A stretch of DNA of 64,000 nucleotides from NCBI GenBank assembly GCA_030247855.1, contig JAPDRN010000001.1, positions 62,001 to 126,000 of the forward strand, read 5' to 3'. Shown here in pieces: positions 63,978 through 64,000 of this stretch. This DNA is from Knufia peltigerae. Its lineage: Eukaryota > Ascomycota > Eurotiomycetes > Chaetothyriales > Trichomeriaceae. The notes under the pieces are model-generated. The model did no database searches and was not told the origin of the DNA. It saw nothing but the letters and a program-made list of their open reading frames with translations. Position 1 is the first letter of the stretch; each line of letters opens with the position of its first letter. A program made the position numbers and the translations under genes.

Positions 63978-64000
63978 ATGGTTCCTCAAACACTTCTTGC
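63978..64000 (+). CDS. Start of a gene cut by the right window edge
   Basis: An ATG in a good context (GACACAATGG) after a C/T-rich leader reads MVPQTLL before the window ends. Product unknown. The call rests on leader and start context only. Confidence 0.4.

Noticed and set aside
1..64000. CRISPR arrays, integrated phages, rRNA genes, secondary-metabolite backbone genes
   Set aside because: None seen; no regularly spaced direct repeats, and no polyketide synthase, peptide synthetase or terpene synthase motifs in any long frame.

Overview
This is a nuclear segment from a filamentous ascomycete. Class Eurotiomycetes, possibly a black-yeast type, is my guess; the sequence alone does not fix the genus. 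The signs are short introns (mostly 48-120 bp) with GTRNGT donors, CTAAC/CTGAC branch sites and YAG or AAG acceptors, CUG read as leucine, two Zn2Cys6 regulators, a 5'UTR style rich in C/T, and protein families typical of Pezizomycotina. Exon joins were worked out by eye, and in every spliced model listed as a CDS the summed exon length is a multiple of three.

Layout. Positions 1-4000 are AT-rich and almost gene-free. They hold a decayed coding fragment at the left edge, a degenerate tandem repeat and an intact tRNA-Gly(GCC) gene that carries two insertions. Positions 4.0-23.5 kb are housekeeping genes: a ZIP zinc transporter, a MAPEG protein divergent from the translational activator Gcn1, a mitochondrial m-AAA protease, a conserved protein of unknown function and an F-box protein. 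At 25-28.6 kb a Zn2Cys6 regulator meets a small unknown gene tail to tail. Positions 28.6-33.5 kb form a 4.9-kb gene-free stretch with microsatellites. Positions 33.5-45.9 kb hold a small cupin, acyl-protein thioesterase, a second Zn2Cys6 regulator, a gene or young pseudogene with one frameshift, NAC-beta, nucleoporin Nup53 and a Baeyer-Villiger monooxygenase. Positions 46.5-59 kb are metabolic: a membrane-anchored GH3 beta-glucosidase, mitochondrial 2-methylcitrate dehydratase, an amadoriase-like flavoenzyme, a Fat1-type acyl-CoA synthetase, a DUF1295 membrane protein and an SDR. Positions 59.5-63.2 kb are a divergent metal-uptake pair: a ferric/cupric reductase and a Ctr copper transporter. 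A further gene starts at the right edge.

How the genes work together. The clearest functional unit is the reductase-Ctr pair. A surface reductase would supply Cu(I) to the permease, and the shared promoter holds four TGCTCA cores, three of them inside a near-identical 11-12 bp word, as expected for a Mac1-type copper regulator. The ZIP promoter holds three TAAGGT half-sites resembling zinc-responsive elements. The rest reads as ordinary gene-dense fungal chromosome rather than a secondary-metabolite cluster.

The most unusual observations concern splicing. The tRNA-Gly gene has, besides a canonical 23-nt intron, a 56-nt D-stem insertion with all the marks of a spliceosomal intron. The NAC-beta gene is best explained by a single-nucleotide exon.
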